This document shows positions 16,896 to 26,773 of a DNA stretch of 64,000 bases, one piece after another; the stretch's first letter is position 1, and each line of letters opens with the position of its first letter. The notes beneath the pieces were generated by a model. That model saw only the letters and a list, made by a program, of their open reading frames with translations. It did no database searches and was not told the DNA's origin. The translations under genes and the position numbers were made by a program. Origin of the DNA: Paenibacillus sp. FSL W8-0186 (GTDB taxonomy: Bacteria > Bacillota > Bacilli > Paenibacillales > Paenibacillaceae); the NCBI RefSeq assembly GCF_037969765.1, contig NZ_CP150207.1, positions 3,217,001-3,281,000 of the forward strand, read 5' to 3'.

Positions 16896-18665
16896 CTACA
16901 TCACCTTCCCTTCATGGCCCTGGTTAGCCCTGGACAAGTGGTCCGCATATTGGATATGGTACACGTCCTGATACGGCCCAGGAATTGCGATTAGCTCCTC
17001 ATGGGTGCCGCGCTGAACGATCCGCCCTTCATCGAGAACGAGGATTTCATCCGCATGGCGAAGCGACGAAATACGGTGGGCGATAATGAAGGTAGTCCGG
17101 CCCTGCATCACTTCCTGGAAGCCTGACTGGATTTCATGCTCGGTCTCCATATCCACGGCGCTCGTCGCGTCGTCGAGAATCAGAATGCGCGGATTTTTGA
17201 GCAGCGCCCGCGCGATGGCAATCCGCTGCTTCTGTCCGCCGGACAGCCCCATGCCCCGCTCGCCGACTACAGTATCATAGCCATCCGGCAGCTCCATGAT
17301 GAAATCATGGGCTTTGGCCAGCTTGGCGGCATGAATGATCTCCTCCATCGAAACCTGCGTCATCCCGTAAGCGATATTGTTGCGAATCGTGGAAGAGAAC
17401 AGGAACGTCTCCTGAAAGACGGTTGCGATCCCGCTCCGCAGGCTCTTAATGCGTATGTCCCTGATGTCTCTTCCGTCCAGGCGGATGCTTCCCTCGTTCA
17501 CATTGTAGGCGCGCATCAGGAGCTGAATGATCGTCGATTTCCCCGAGCCGGTTCCGCCGAGGAACCCGATGACCGAGCCCGGTTCCGCCGTAAAATGGAT
17601 ATCCGTAACCGCAGGCATCTTGTTGCCGTAAGCAAATGTAACGTGGTCGAATTCCACTTTGCCCTTCACGTTCTCCAGATCCAAGTCTACTGCGCCAGCT
17701 TCATCCTTCACATCCACGTTCTGGTTCAATATTTCCAGCACCCGCTCTCCTGAAGCCTTGGACTGGGTATAGTTGTTAATATGGAAGCCAAGCCCCCACA
17801 TTGGTCCAATGATGAACCAGATCAAGCTGAAGAAGGCAACTAAGTCTCCGAGCGTCAGCTGTTCCTTAATGACGAGCGTTCCCCCTACGGCCAGCAGGAC
17901 AGCTACGCTGATCGAGGCCAGCAGCTCCATGACAGGAAAAAATCTGCTCCACAGCATCGAGGCAAAAATCTGATTATCCTTGTAACGCTCATTCCGGTGC
18001 GAGAATTTCTCCATCTCGTAAGGTTCGCGCGCAAAGGACTTAACCGTACGCACCCCGGTTACGTTCTCCTGAACCGCCGTCGTCAGCGAGCTCAGGGCGA
18101 GGCGCATTTCCTGAAAGGCAGGGTGGATTTTCGATTCGAATTTTAGAGCTACCGCAGCCAGAAAAGGAATGGTTATCATCGTGATCAGCGTCAGCTGCCA
18201 ATGAATCGACATCATCATGGCCGCACCGAAAATGACCATGAGCACCAGATTGAGCAGCTGTGCAAACCCAAAGCCGACGAAGTTGCGAATGGCCTCCAAA
18301 TCCCCCGTCAGCCGGGACATCAGGTCACCGGTTTTTGCTCTATCATAATAGCGGAACGACAGGAATTGCAGCTTCTCGTAACAGGCATTCCGCAGCCGGT
18401 AAGCGAGATAGTTGCCGAGTCTTCCGCCGAAAAATCCATGTAAAAACTGCAAAAAGGCCTTGATGATCACGACGCCGAGCGCTGTCAGGGCAATCCACAG
18501 CACCCCGTCATATTGTGCCGGACGAATTACGTCGTCAATCAGCTTTCTGAGCAGCATAGGATATATGAGCCCAAAGCCGGTTGCTGCCGCCAGGCATAGA
18601 ATCGACATTATTAAATATGTTCGTCGTTCCCGGTAATACCCTCTTAATTGCCTTAGTACTTCCAT
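16896..18665 (-). CDS. bmrC: Heterodimeric ABC multidrug exporter subunit, BmrC-like
   Basis: 589 residues with six membrane helices and a nucleotide-binding domain. Walker A is GGTGSGKSTI and the signature is canonical (GLSGGQKQRIAIARALL). Walker B reads ILILDDATSAVD, so the catalytic Glu is Asp, as in B. subtilis BmrC (YheI). Together with the LSMGQ of the partner this builds the degenerate site of an asymmetric exporter. GGGAGG precedes the ATG. No clear leader-peptide attenuator (as at B. subtilis bmrB) could be made out in the 109 bases upstream, though AGTAACGC and GCGTTACT could close a long loop there. Confidence 0.88.
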   Translation of the reverse strand: MEVLRQLRGYYRERRTYLIMSILCLAAATGFGLIYPMLLRKLIDDVIRPAQYDGVLWIALTALGVVIIKAFLQFLHGFFGGRLGNYLAYRLRNACYEKLQFLSFRYYDRAKTGDLMSRLTGDLEAIRNFVGFGFAQLLNLVLMVIFGAAMMMSIHWQLTLITMITIPFLAAVALKFESKIHPAFQEMRLALSSLTTAVQENVTGVRTVKSFAREPYEMEKFSHRNERYKDNQIFASMLWSRFFPVMELLASISVAVLLAVGGTLVIKEQLTLGDLVAFFSLIWFIIGPMWGLGFHINNYTQSKASGERVLEILNQNVDVKDEAGAVDLDLENVKGKVEFDHVTFAYGNKMPAVTDIHFTAEPGSVIGFLGGTGSGKSTIIQLLMRAYNVNEGSIRLDGRDIRDIRIKSLRSGIATVFQETFLFSSTIRNNIAYGMTQVSMEEIIHAAKLAKAHDFIMELPDGYDTVVGERGMGLSGGQKQRIAIARALLKNPRILILDDATSAVDMETEHEIQSGFQEVMQGRTTFIIAHRISSLRHADEILVLDEGRIVQRGTHEELIAIPGPYQDVYHIQYADHLSRANQGHEGKVM

Positions 18666-18774
18666 GTCGTTCCCTCCCAGTAACGCATGTCATCGATGGC
18701 TTGCAACATCTGAAATTTGCCCCTCTTCGCGACTGCCGCGTTACTTTTCAGTTATGTTGTTTTTGGAATTTAGA

Positions 18775-21700
18775 TCAAAGCAATGCCTGATGAAGTGCAT
18801 GAAGACGCTGCGGTACGGCCTTCCACGATTCATCTGAATCCGTGGCTGAAGGCATGCCGGAAACGCTGCTCTCCCATTCTTCCCACTGCGCTTCGAGCGA
18901 CGCTGCGATCGCCGCAAATCTCGCCGAAGTCTCCTGCGTGTAAAATTCGATCAGATCGCGGCCAAAGCGCTGCACCGCCTCTTTGATGCTATCGCTGAGC
19001 GGCTCCTCCAGAGCGTCGCGCAATCTTTGCTTCCCCCCTCCTTCAAAGAAATTTTTTGGATTTTTGAAATAACTCCAATATGAAGCTGCCTTAATGCCTT
19101 GCTCCAGACTTCCCTCGGAAACGCTTGGAGTCAGCCAGGCAGAGGTTGCATAAATTGACAGCGCCGGCAGCGCCGGAATTTCTTGCTGCAGCCTTACGAG
19201 CCAAGCCTCGGCTTCCTTCGCCAGCAGCGACTCGCATTTCTTCTCCAGCCGCAGGGAGGTTGCCTGAACTTCGCGTTCAAGCTCTATGCTGAGCTGAGCC
19301 AGCCAGCCCTTGACTGAAGCCGCGAATTTCCGCTTCATATCCCCTCCGTCATCCTGGAGAAGCGAAGGATGGAAATATTCATGGAATAAATCACCGGCTA
19401 GAAACTGCAGCCTTCTGCGCACATGGAACAGCAGTTCTCCGGTTTCCTGTGCGATTTCGGCCTCTTTATCGCTGTTTGCCAGCATCTGAAGTTCTTCTAA
19501 GAAACGCTTGCGGTCCAGCGATAACTGAACCTTAAGCTGCTCGCGTTCCTCTTCGCTTTTGGCCAGCGTCTCGCTCCACTGCTCCGCCCGCGCGATGAAC
19601 TGCTGCAGTTCATGGCGGGCCGCATCTACGGCGAGACCCGCCAAGTCCTCGCTAATAAAGCGGAGGAACGGGGCCTCGAACCGGGCGAAGCCCGAACTTT
19701 CGAGCTTCGCCGCATCCGCGCTGCGCTTCGCATCGAGCGCAGCGATGCTGGACACGGGATAAATTTGCGGAGCCTCGATGCCTGCGGCCCGCAGTCCGCC
19801 CTCTACATGTTCGACTACGCTAGCGAGCTCGCCCGGCGTTGACGCCAAATCCGCCGCGTTAACGATGAAGAACATTTTATCGAGCGCAAAGCTGCCCTTC
19901 ACCCGGCCCAGATGGCCCAAAAACTGGCGGTCCGCACGGGAGAAGGCATGGTTGTAGTAGGTAACGTACAGCAATGCATCGCTATTTTTCATATATTCAA
20001 AGGTGACTCCGGTGTGCCGGGCATGAATGGAATCCGCCCCTGGAGTATCCACGATCACAATCCCCTGCTCGGTGAGCGGACAGGAGTAATACAGGTCAAT
20101 GCCCGCTACGAAGCAGGCGCGGCTCTCTTCCGCCACATACTCGGCGAATTGCTCCAGTCCCGTGACCTCACGGCTGCCAAGTCTTGCAGCGTTGTGCTCC
20201 CAGCCGATTGCCGCCGCTTTCAGGAAGCTGAAGTGAGCCCTCCCGGAAGGCGGCACGTCCGGAGCCTTTAGTTTATTCACTTCGGCTCTCCAGCTTCCTT
20301 CTTTCCACGCTCCGAGCTGCAGCGCCTCGAAGGAGTATGCCAGATCCTCGCGCATCGCTTCCAGAGACTTGAAGGTGATGGCCGCCTGGCCATGCTTCAT
20401 GTCCCCTTCGGGCGCGAGGATGCGGTTAATCGCCGCCGTCGTCGGATGCGGCGATACCGGCAGCACCTGAGCGCCGAGCAGCGCGTTCGCGAAGGAGGAT
20501 TTGCCCGCGCTGAACGCCCCGAACAGCGCGACCGTAAAGCGGCCGCCGCGAAGAACGTCTGCGCGGGCGCGCAGCTCCCTTACCCCCGACCCGAAGGCGG
20601 GGTAAGGGGCCAGCGCCTCAGCTGCGGCGCTCAGCACCGCGGCCGCTTCGCCCAGCCGCTGCCGCCCGCTTATCGCGGCAGCGGCGGCTGCGCCAGCGCT
20701 GTCGCTGGCGCTCGCGGGCACCGCGGCCGCCGGCGGCGCCATGACCGCCGCAGCGGGCGCCTGTGGGCGCTGCGGCGCAGCCGGCGCCCCTGGCGCGGCG
20801 TCCCTCACCTCCGGCAGAATGCCGGGAGGGAGGGACGGGCGCTCGCCGAGCAGCGCGTGGATGCGCGCAGCTCGCTCCTTGGCGGCAGCGCGCAGCGCCT
20901 GCAGCCGCCCGGCGGCGCCGGAGCGCGCCAGCAGCGCCTCGCGCTGCGCGGCCAGGCTGTGCCGCGCCTCGTTAAGGCGCGGCGCCAGCTCCGCGAGCAG
21001 ACCGTCCGCGATAGCGAGGGCTGCGCGGCGGTAGCGGCCGGCGATCCCGGCCGCCACATCGGCGGCGTAGCGGAGCGTGTACTCGCCGGAGAGCAGCGCG
21101 CCTTCGCGTGCAGAACCGGCGATCCACTCTTCCTCTGCCTGCGGAAGCTCCGCCTCCAGCCTGCTCTCCCACTCCGCGCTCCACAGCCCGTGATTCTGAC
21201 CGAGGCGGCGCAGCAAATCGCGCACATGCCAATCTACCTGCGCTTGCACCTGCTCCCGCAGCTTGCCTAGAAAGAGGTCCCTCCTCCGTTCCTTCTCGCG
21301 TTCCGTCTTGCCGGCATGGAACAAAAGACCCATCTTAAAGCCAGACTTCCGGCTCTCCAAATACAGTGCGGCAGCTTCCCGCAGATCAGGCGTCATCAAA
21401 TGCGCATTGGCCAGCAGTCCGTCCAATTCCTTCGTTAAATCATTGCGCAGCCGATCGATGAGGCCATCCTGCTCGGTAAACTCCCGCTCCAGCACCGACA
21501 ATTCCGCCTGTAGGCTTAACAGGGCTTCCTCGCCGCCGACTTCCTCAAGCAGCCGCTCCTGTTCTTCCTCGTCTGCATCGTTCAGCCGCTTCAAATACTG
21601 TTCCGCTCCATGGAAAAGCGAGCAGCCGATGCTGAACTCGAGCAGACTCTCCCGAATCTCAAACAGGGAGGCAATCGTCTTCTCCAGCTCGCTCAGCATA

Positions 21701-22470
21701 TTTAACGGATGGGACAGCTCCTTCAGGGATATATAGAACACCCCTGCCGGTACGATTCCCCATAACTCGAAGGCGTCCTCTACGGAGCTGCGGTATTTCC
21801 CGAACGACAATTCGGTTTCCCGGTGCTTGTCGATCTGATTTACGACGAGATAGAGCGGTTTCCCCCAATCAGCCAGCCGTTTGGCAAACGACAGATTGCT
21901 TTCCGACAGAACATGGTTGTAGTCCATAACGTAGAACACGACATCAGCTAGATGCAGCGCCGAGTTGGTAGCCATCGCGTGTCCAGCGTCATTCGAATCG
22001 ACGCCAGGCGTATCCAGCAGCACGCCATGCCGCCCCAATATAGGAACATCATCCCAGAGGGAGATCATCGAATATGTATTTCCGTCCCGGCAATAGTCAT
22101 CCAGTTGATCCAGATGAAGCTCAATCTGCTCCGAACGCGCTTCCTCCGTTTCGCTTATATCTCCGTATTCCGCCTCCGCCCGCGTAAGGACTGCCCGAGG
22201 CTCTCCATTGCGAATGGCGGCTACATTGGCGGTTGTCGGTATCGGCCCCGACGGCAGCACCTGCTTGCCGCACAGCCTGTTAATCAGACTGGACTTGCCT
22301 GCGGAGAAATGTCCGCAGAACGATAACGTTAATTCATCAGCTTCCAGCTTCCTTGTTAAATCTTGAATTTCCCGGCAAGCCCTTAGGTCTTTACCTGACT
22401 CATATAACTTCAAGAACTGGTCAAGTCGGTCATGAAGCCGCTGATCCCGACCAATTGTCAACGTTTCCAT
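18775..22470 (-). CDS. dynA: Dynamin-like GTPase with two fused dynamin units (DynA/YpbR-like)
   Basis: 1231 residues. Two dynamin GTPase domains are fused head to tail. The first P-loop is GHFSAGKSSL near 54, with G3 DTPGVDS and G4 NQID. The second P-loop is GAFSAGKSSF near 650, with DTPGADS. Each is followed by a helical region. This is the design of Bacillus DynA, a membrane-binding protein that tethers and protects membranes under phage and antibiotic stress. A linker of some 200 residues before the second GTPase (20560-21240) is rich in Ala and Arg and far more GC-rich than the rest. AAGGAGAGTACATATTC precedes the ATG. Confidence 0.92.
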   Translation of the reverse strand: METLTIGRDQRLHDRLDQFLKLYESGKDLRACREIQDLTRKLEADELTLSFCGHFSAGKSSLINRLCGKQVLPSGPIPTTANVAAIRNGEPRAVLTRAEAEYGDISETEEARSEQIELHLDQLDDYCRDGNTYSMISLWDDVPILGRHGVLLDTPGVDSNDAGHAMATNSALHLADVVFYVMDYNHVLSESNLSFAKRLADWGKPLYLVVNQIDKHRETELSFGKYRSSVEDAFELWGIVPAGVFYISLKELSHPLNMLSELEKTIASLFEIRESLLEFSIGCSLFHGAEQYLKRLNDADEEEQERLLEEVGGEEALLSLQAELSVLEREFTEQDGLIDRLRNDLTKELDGLLANAHLMTPDLREAAALYLESRKSGFKMGLLFHAGKTEREKERRRDLFLGKLREQVQAQVDWHVRDLLRRLGQNHGLWSAEWESRLEAELPQAEEEWIAGSAREGALLSGEYTLRYAADVAAGIAGRYRRAALAIADGLLAELAPRLNEARHSLAAQREALLARSGAAGRLQALRAAAKERAARIHALLGERPSLPPGILPEVRDAAPGAPAAPQRPQAPAAAVMAPPAAAVPASASDSAGAAAAAAISGRQRLGEAAAVLSAAAEALAPYPAFGSGVRELRARADVLRGGRFTVALFGAFSAGKSSFANALLGAQVLPVSPHPTTAAINRILAPEGDMKHGQAAITFKSLEAMREDLAYSFEALQLGAWKEGSWRAEVNKLKAPDVPPSGRAHFSFLKAAAIGWEHNAARLGSREVTGLEQFAEYVAEESRACFVAGIDLYYSCPLTEQGIVIVDTPGADSIHARHTGVTFEYMKNSDALLYVTYYNHAFSRADRQFLGHLGRVKGSFALDKMFFIVNAADLASTPGELASVVEHVEGGLRAAGIEAPQIYPVSSIAALDAKRSADAAKLESSGFARFEAPFLRFISEDLAGLAVDAARHELQQFIARAEQWSETLAKSEEEREQLKVQLSLDRKRFLEELQMLANSDKEAEIAQETGELLFHVRRRLQFLAGDLFHEYFHPSLLQDDGGDMKRKFAASVKGWLAQLSIELEREVQATSLRLEKKCESLLAKEAEAWLVRLQQEIPALPALSIYATSAWLTPSVSEGSLEQGIKAASYWSYFKNPKNFFEGGGKQRLRDALEEPLSDSIKEAVQRFGRDLIEFYTQETSARFAAIAASLEAQWEEWESSVSGMPSATDSDESWKAVPQRLHALHQALL

Positions 22471-22861
22471 GAATATGTACTCTCCTTATTTATGTTTGCC
22501 TAACGCCTCACGAAGCAAGAAGCGGTATTCATTTTTAGTATTCTCCTCGACATATTCCATGTCTTAGGAAATACATTCATTTTACATGAGTGGCATCCGT
22601 CAGGGAAGTCTCATAATTAGTGATTTTCCAGTAAAAATTATAGAACTTCCAGCTTATATATAGAAAAACGCCGCTCAGGGTACATTCTTCGTTGCCAAAT
22701 GGCCGATATCTTCGTTTTTGATTAAAAATGAAGCATTTCATCCTCTTAAATATACATTATTTTAGATTCGCCTGTTTTAACCCGTAATATTCCAGATGCC
22801 TAACCCAAAAAACCGTCTCACGGATATGCCCGCAAGACGGTATTCTGATTAGCCAAACCGT
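22471..22861. other. Gene-free region upstream of dynA
   Basis: 391 bases. It holds the terminator of the 94-residue gene (22807-22842), a TATAAT box on the minus strand at 22637-22642 with a poor -35, and AT-rich DNA. A ten-codon frame at 22500-22532 on the minus strand follows GAGGAG and could be a leader peptide of dynA, but nothing else supports it. Confidence 0.5.
22807..22842 (-). terminator. Terminator after the nth / small protein operon
   Basis: On the minus strand ACCGTCTTGCGGG pairs with CCGTGAGACGGT, then six T residues. Confidence 0.8.
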
Positions 22862-23146
22862 TTACACCGAAGGTGCTTCGAGCGAATCGGCCTCGGATGG
22901 AATTAGAATTTCAAACACTTTGCCATGCTGTAATATGGTGATTCCTTTCTCCTTGTCCTTCATTACGACCACTTCAGGTTTGGCCGCCATGCGCTCCAAA
23001 TAATGGCTCGGCACTTCGCCGGAGTCGCTGACAGTCACACCTTCAACCTCGCGCTCGTCATTCTCCTGCAAGTCGATTTCGATGACCTGCTCGAACATAT
23101 CGGAGAATTGCTCAAAACTATCGGTGTACACAGAAATACATTTCAT
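22862..23146 (-). CDS. Small conserved-looking protein of unknown function
   Basis: 94 residues, acidic, no membrane segment or signal. I do not recognise the family. The composition (an alpha-helical start EQFSDMFEQVIEI, then GITILQHGKVFEILIP) suggests a small folded cytosolic protein. It has a good binding site (GAGGATGAGACTCC), lies 33 bases after nth and is followed by a strong terminator, so it is a real gene in an nth operon. Confidence 0.7.
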   Translation of the reverse strand: MKCISVYTDSFEQFSDMFEQVIEIDLQENDEREVEGVTVSDSGEVPSHYLERMAAKPEVVVMKDKEKGITILQHGKVFEILIPSEADSLEAPSV

Positions 23147-23179
23147 GGAGTCTCATCCTCTTCTACCTAGGTTTGAAAG

Positions 23180-23848
23180 TCACTTCTCTCTATCTTTTCT
23201 GACCAGTGACTTTTTCATACGTTTTTTGCCTTCCCGGCAAACATCCAGCAGCGGACAAATCTCGCACTGCGGATTCTGGGCCTTGCAATGATATCTTCCG
23301 AAAAAGATCAGCCGATGATGGGTAATCGTCCATTCTTCCTTGGGAACTCGCTTCATCAGCTTCTTCTCGACTTCAAGCACGGAATCGTTCCAGCCTGCCA
23401 ATCCCAACCGCTTGCTGACCCGTTCCACGTGCGTATCGACGGCGATCGCCGGGACGCCGAAGGCGTTCGAAACGACCACGTTGGCCGTCTTGCGCCCCAC
23501 GCCCGGAAGCTTCACCAGTTCGGCATGCTCGCGAGGAACCTCCCCGTCGTACTGTTCAATGAGAATCCGGCATAAATTCTGAATATGCTTGGCTTTACTC
23601 CGAAATAGTCCGATGCGCCGGATATCCTGCTCCAGCTCTTCGAGCGGAACGGCAAGATAATCTTCCGGCGTCTTGTATTTCTGAAATAAATCTTCCGTCA
23701 CCTTGTTTACGGTTGCGTCGGTACACTGTGCCGACAGCAGCACGGCAATCGTCAATTCAAACGCATTGCTGTGGCGGAGCTCACAGTGCGCATCCGGAAA
23801 CATAGCGCCGATGCAGTCCAGAATATGACGGACACCCGCGGCATTCAT
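23180..23848 (-). CDS. nth: Endonuclease III (DNA glycosylase/AP lyase)
   Basis: 222 residues from the ATG at 23848, preceded by AGGTGGAGAC. A longer frame would run back over a terminator and into the SLH gene and is rejected. The helix-hairpin-helix is LPGVGRKTANVV, holding the catalytic Lys. The catalytic Asp lies in AVDTHVERVSKRLG. The 4Fe-4S cluster Cys pattern C-x6-C-x2-C-x5-C is present near the C-terminus (CKAQNPQCEICPLLDVC). It removes oxidised pyrimidines in base excision repair. Downstream is the 94-residue unknown gene. Confidence 0.95.
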   Translation of the reverse strand: MNAAGVRHILDCIGAMFPDAHCELRHSNAFELTIAVLLSAQCTDATVNKVTEDLFQKYKTPEDYLAVPLEELEQDIRRIGLFRSKAKHIQNLCRILIEQYDGEVPREHAELVKLPGVGRKTANVVVSNAFGVPAIAVDTHVERVSKRLGLAGWNDSVLEVEKKLMKRVPKEEWTITHHRLIFFGRYHCKAQNPQCEICPLLDVCREGKKRMKKSLVRKDREK

Positions 23849-23883
23849 GTCTCCACCTAACCTTTCTTCATGGATCTTCACGA

Positions 23884-23929
23884 CGAAAACCGTCTTGCCC
23901 GGGAATGATCCCGCAACAAGACGGTTATT
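23884..23929 (-). terminator. Terminator of the SLH-protein gene
   Basis: AACCGTCTTG and CAAGACGGTT form the outer stem, with GC-rich pairs inside, and the hairpin runs into TTTT on the minus strand. It separates the SLH gene from nth. Confidence 0.75.
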
Positions 23930-23942
23930 CTCACGAAAATGA

Positions 23943-26702
23943 TTATTGTTTTTCGATTTCAACGAGTCTTTCACCATTGAAATACAAAACAATTTTATCA
24001 TCATCTTTCAGAGATTGCACGGAAATCGTCGTATCACCTTGGTGAACATACGTATCCGCATTTACAAAAAAGCGATATTTGTCATCCGCGATGGTCGCTC
24101 TTTTAACAACAAGCTCTCTAGCATTTGCATCATAGCGGGAGAATTTCCGCTCTAGCGAAGTCAGAACCTTGACGATAAGGGTACCGTCACTGTCTTTGCG
24201 CACCTCTACGCGATCCGCTGATGCTAGTCCGCCTGTCCCGGTAGTTACGGACGTTCCGCGAACAACTTTGACGCTGCCCGAAAGCGGGAACGATTCGGTT
24301 CCGCCGGCAAAGGTTTTGACCGTTAAGGTAGAGGCGTCGATATTTTGTACGCTGCCCAGCGTCAATTTGACAACCTGCAGCGATACCGCCTTATGCCCAT
24401 TAAATGCCACGTTGATCGTTTGGCCGCTTTGGATATTGTTCACCCTGATCGGATTGCCGTTCTCATCCGTCAAAATCGCCTGATCGACGTAGAAGCTTTC
24501 TGTAAGACCGTTATTGCTGTTTACCGCTCTGATGCGGCTATAGGACGTATCTACCGAGCTGACCACGAATTGAGCGGAAGACTTTACAGCCAGCGTCTGA
24601 ACCGCATCCTGGTTCGTACTTAGCATAGCAACTACAGGATCGCCGACTTTTACATCGCTCAGTGTCGCGCTCTTGCCGTACAATTCAATCGTAGGAGCGG
24701 TTCCCTGGTAAGGCAGTGCAATTGTTTTGTTGTCGGATGTTAGCAGCGTAATCTTCTTCTCCGCCGTATTTACAGACACAAAGGTGCCCTCATATTTATA
24801 AATCATTTGCACGCTTAGCGCCCGGCTGCCGATATAAGTCACATTAATTTTCCGGTCTTTGTTCAGGACGGATTCCATCCCCGCAAGGGTCGGCTGGTTG
24901 GAGTTGTATTCTACCTTCGTCTTATCATCCAAAACAAATACGTGCGGCTTCGCATTCGCATCCAGCACCGTCAGCGTCTTGGACTTGCTATCGTAGTTCA
25001 CGACCGTAGCCGCCGGCATTTGCTCGGATTGGCGGCCTTCCACCACGATCTTCGTCACCCGCTCCTCAGCATCCAGTGTCAGCTCGACCTTATCGCCGCC
25101 GTTCAAATCAGCGAACAGATCGTCAAATGTAGCGTCTTTAATGCCGCCGACGATAATCTCCGGCTTCTCCGCTAACAGCTTCACTTCAGGATATCCACTG
25201 GCATTGCTGTAAGTCAACAAGCGTCCGTTCTGATCCAATCCAAGCAGCGTCCCTTTGACCGTTCGCTCGATGCTTTGCGTCACCTCAAGGGAATCCAGCA
25301 CGCTGTTCTTCACCGAATATTTAATGGCCGAATTGGATTGCAATTCGTTGAGGCTGTTCAGCTTCTGGCTTTGGTACAGCAGAATCGTCGTCTCGTCCAC
25401 TGCATAAGTCTCGACCGTGCCTGAAGCATCGCGAATCGTTATTTTCTTGCCGGTCACATCGACAGATTCAATTGTGCCAGTACCCGATTTGCTGACCAGG
25501 GCCGATTTCACTTGAACAAGCACCGGCTTCCTTGCCGCAGTATAAGTCTCCCGCTGTACGATGATCGTGCTCTCTGGAGTCAAGCTGCTGGCTGCCACTT
25601 TATTGCCGTTCTGATCCAGGAACGCTGTTGTATCGTCAAATGTATATTCCACGGAATCGTTATTCACGAGCATCAATATCCGATTGCCGTTCAGAATCCG
25701 AAGCAGGGTGCCCTCTGTACTCTCCAGCTGCTGATTCCCGTCAATGATTTCGACGTACGCCGCCGAACCAATTTTATCGATCGCCAGCACCTTTGTGTAA
25801 GGCTTTAAATCATGCTTCGAAATCTTTAATTGCGAATCCTTGGTGAAGTATACACTGCGGTTATCGAGAACGAAGCTCTTCAGCTGATTATCCACGTACA
25901 AGGTCAGCTTGCTGTCGGTCAGCTCGGTCACGATCCCTTCGTAAACGTTCGAATAATTGGCGTCTAAATGCTCCGCGCCTTTACCGAAGAAGGTCGCAAT
26001 TTGTGCCCGTGTGACATTGCCCTGCGGATCGAATTTATTGCCTTCAATCCCTTTCGTAATATCCAATTTGGCGGCCAGATTCACATAACCTCTAACGGAA
26101 GAGGTAATTTTGTCGTGGTCTGCAAAGCCAGTTGCCGCTGTACCCAGCGCTTTGGCCTCCTCGTCTTTGCCTAGGGCGCGGATAAGAACTTTAGCTACCC
26201 ATTCGCGGGACGCTTTTTTCTGTCCCCAGGACTCCTTCTCCTTTAAAATAGCCAGCTCTTCATCTTTATCGATCAGATTCTTCTTCAGAGCCAGCTCGAC
26301 ATAAGGTTTCGCGTAACCGCTAATTTGCAGCTCGGCAGGAACCGTATCTCCGCTGCCGACCTCAGCGCTTAAATTCATGAAGCGAATTGCCATCGTAATG
26401 GCTTCCTGCTGCGTAACGCTATCGCTCGGACGGAACTTGCCGGCATCCCCGACAATGATGCCCTCCGCAGCTAGCTTGTAAATATATTTCTCGGCCCAAA
26501 AGCCATTCTGTACGTCGCTAAACAAGGAAAATGCCGTATTTGACGTGTTCGTAATATTTGTTCCCGTTCCCGAATTGGCAGAAGACTCTGCCGGCTCGTC
26601 CGCGAAAACGGCTGCGCTGCCGCTTAGGCAGATCGCGGCAGCGAGCATGGCCGATACCGCCTTTTTGGAATTACGTCTATAAGTGCGTTTAAATGATGAC
26701 AT
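23943..26702 (-). CDS. Large secreted protein with three S-layer homology domains
   Basis: 919 residues from the ATG at 26702 (GAAGGAGAGAATTTG before it); a TTG one codon earlier is less well placed. A signal peptide ends near VFADEP. Three SLH domains follow at about 60-110, 125-180 and 195-245 (FSDVQNGFWAEKYIYKLAAEG; GYAKPYVELALKKNLI; GFADHDKITSSVRGYVNLAA). SLH domains bind pyruvylated secondary wall polymer, so the protein is held on the cell surface. The remaining 670 residues are beta-rich repeats of the type KKITIRDASG, about 70-80 residues each, with no catalytic motif that I recognise. It lies at the end of the amidase/GerMN block. Confidence 0.88.
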   Translation of the reverse strand: MSSFKRTYRRNSKKAVSAMLAAAICLSGSAAVFADEPAESSANSGTGTNITNTSNTAFSLFSDVQNGFWAEKYIYKLAAEGIIVGDAGKFRPSDSVTQQEAITMAIRFMNLSAEVGSGDTVPAELQISGYAKPYVELALKKNLIDKDEELAILKEKESWGQKKASREWVAKVLIRALGKDEEAKALGTAATGFADHDKITSSVRGYVNLAAKLDITKGIEGNKFDPQGNVTRAQIATFFGKGAEHLDANYSNVYEGIVTELTDSKLTLYVDNQLKSFVLDNRSVYFTKDSQLKISKHDLKPYTKVLAIDKIGSAAYVEIIDGNQQLESTEGTLLRILNGNRILMLVNNDSVEYTFDDTTAFLDQNGNKVAASSLTPESTIIVQRETYTAARKPVLVQVKSALVSKSGTGTIESVDVTGKKITIRDASGTVETYAVDETTILLYQSQKLNSLNELQSNSAIKYSVKNSVLDSLEVTQSIERTVKGTLLGLDQNGRLLTYSNASGYPEVKLLAEKPEIIVGGIKDATFDDLFADLNGGDKVELTLDAEERVTKIVVEGRQSEQMPAATVVNYDSKSKTLTVLDANAKPHVFVLDDKTKVEYNSNQPTLAGMESVLNKDRKINVTYIGSRALSVQMIYKYEGTFVSVNTAEKKITLLTSDNKTIALPYQGTAPTIELYGKSATLSDVKVGDPVVAMLSTNQDAVQTLAVKSSAQFVVSSVDTSYSRIRAVNSNNGLTESFYVDQAILTDENGNPIRVNNIQSGQTINVAFNGHKAVSLQVVKLTLGSVQNIDASTLTVKTFAGGTESFPLSGSVKVVRGTSVTTGTGGLASADRVEVRKDSDGTLIVKVLTSLERKFSRYDANARELVVKRATIADDKYRFFVNADTYVHQGDTTISVQSLKDDDKIVLYFNGERLVEIEKQ

Positions 26703-26773
26703 CAAATTCTCTCCTTCAACATTGATCTCTTAACCAAGTTCGACGGCGAGCTGCTATTTCCTCCAAAAAGTTG

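Noticed and set aside
20392..21270. Long plus-strand open frame within dynA
   Set aside because: A shadow of high GC on the opposite strand of a well-supported gene; Arg-rich and without domain.
23849..24004. N-terminal extension of Nth
   Set aside because: It would overlap a terminator and the SLH gene; the ATG at 23848 has AGGTGGAG in place.
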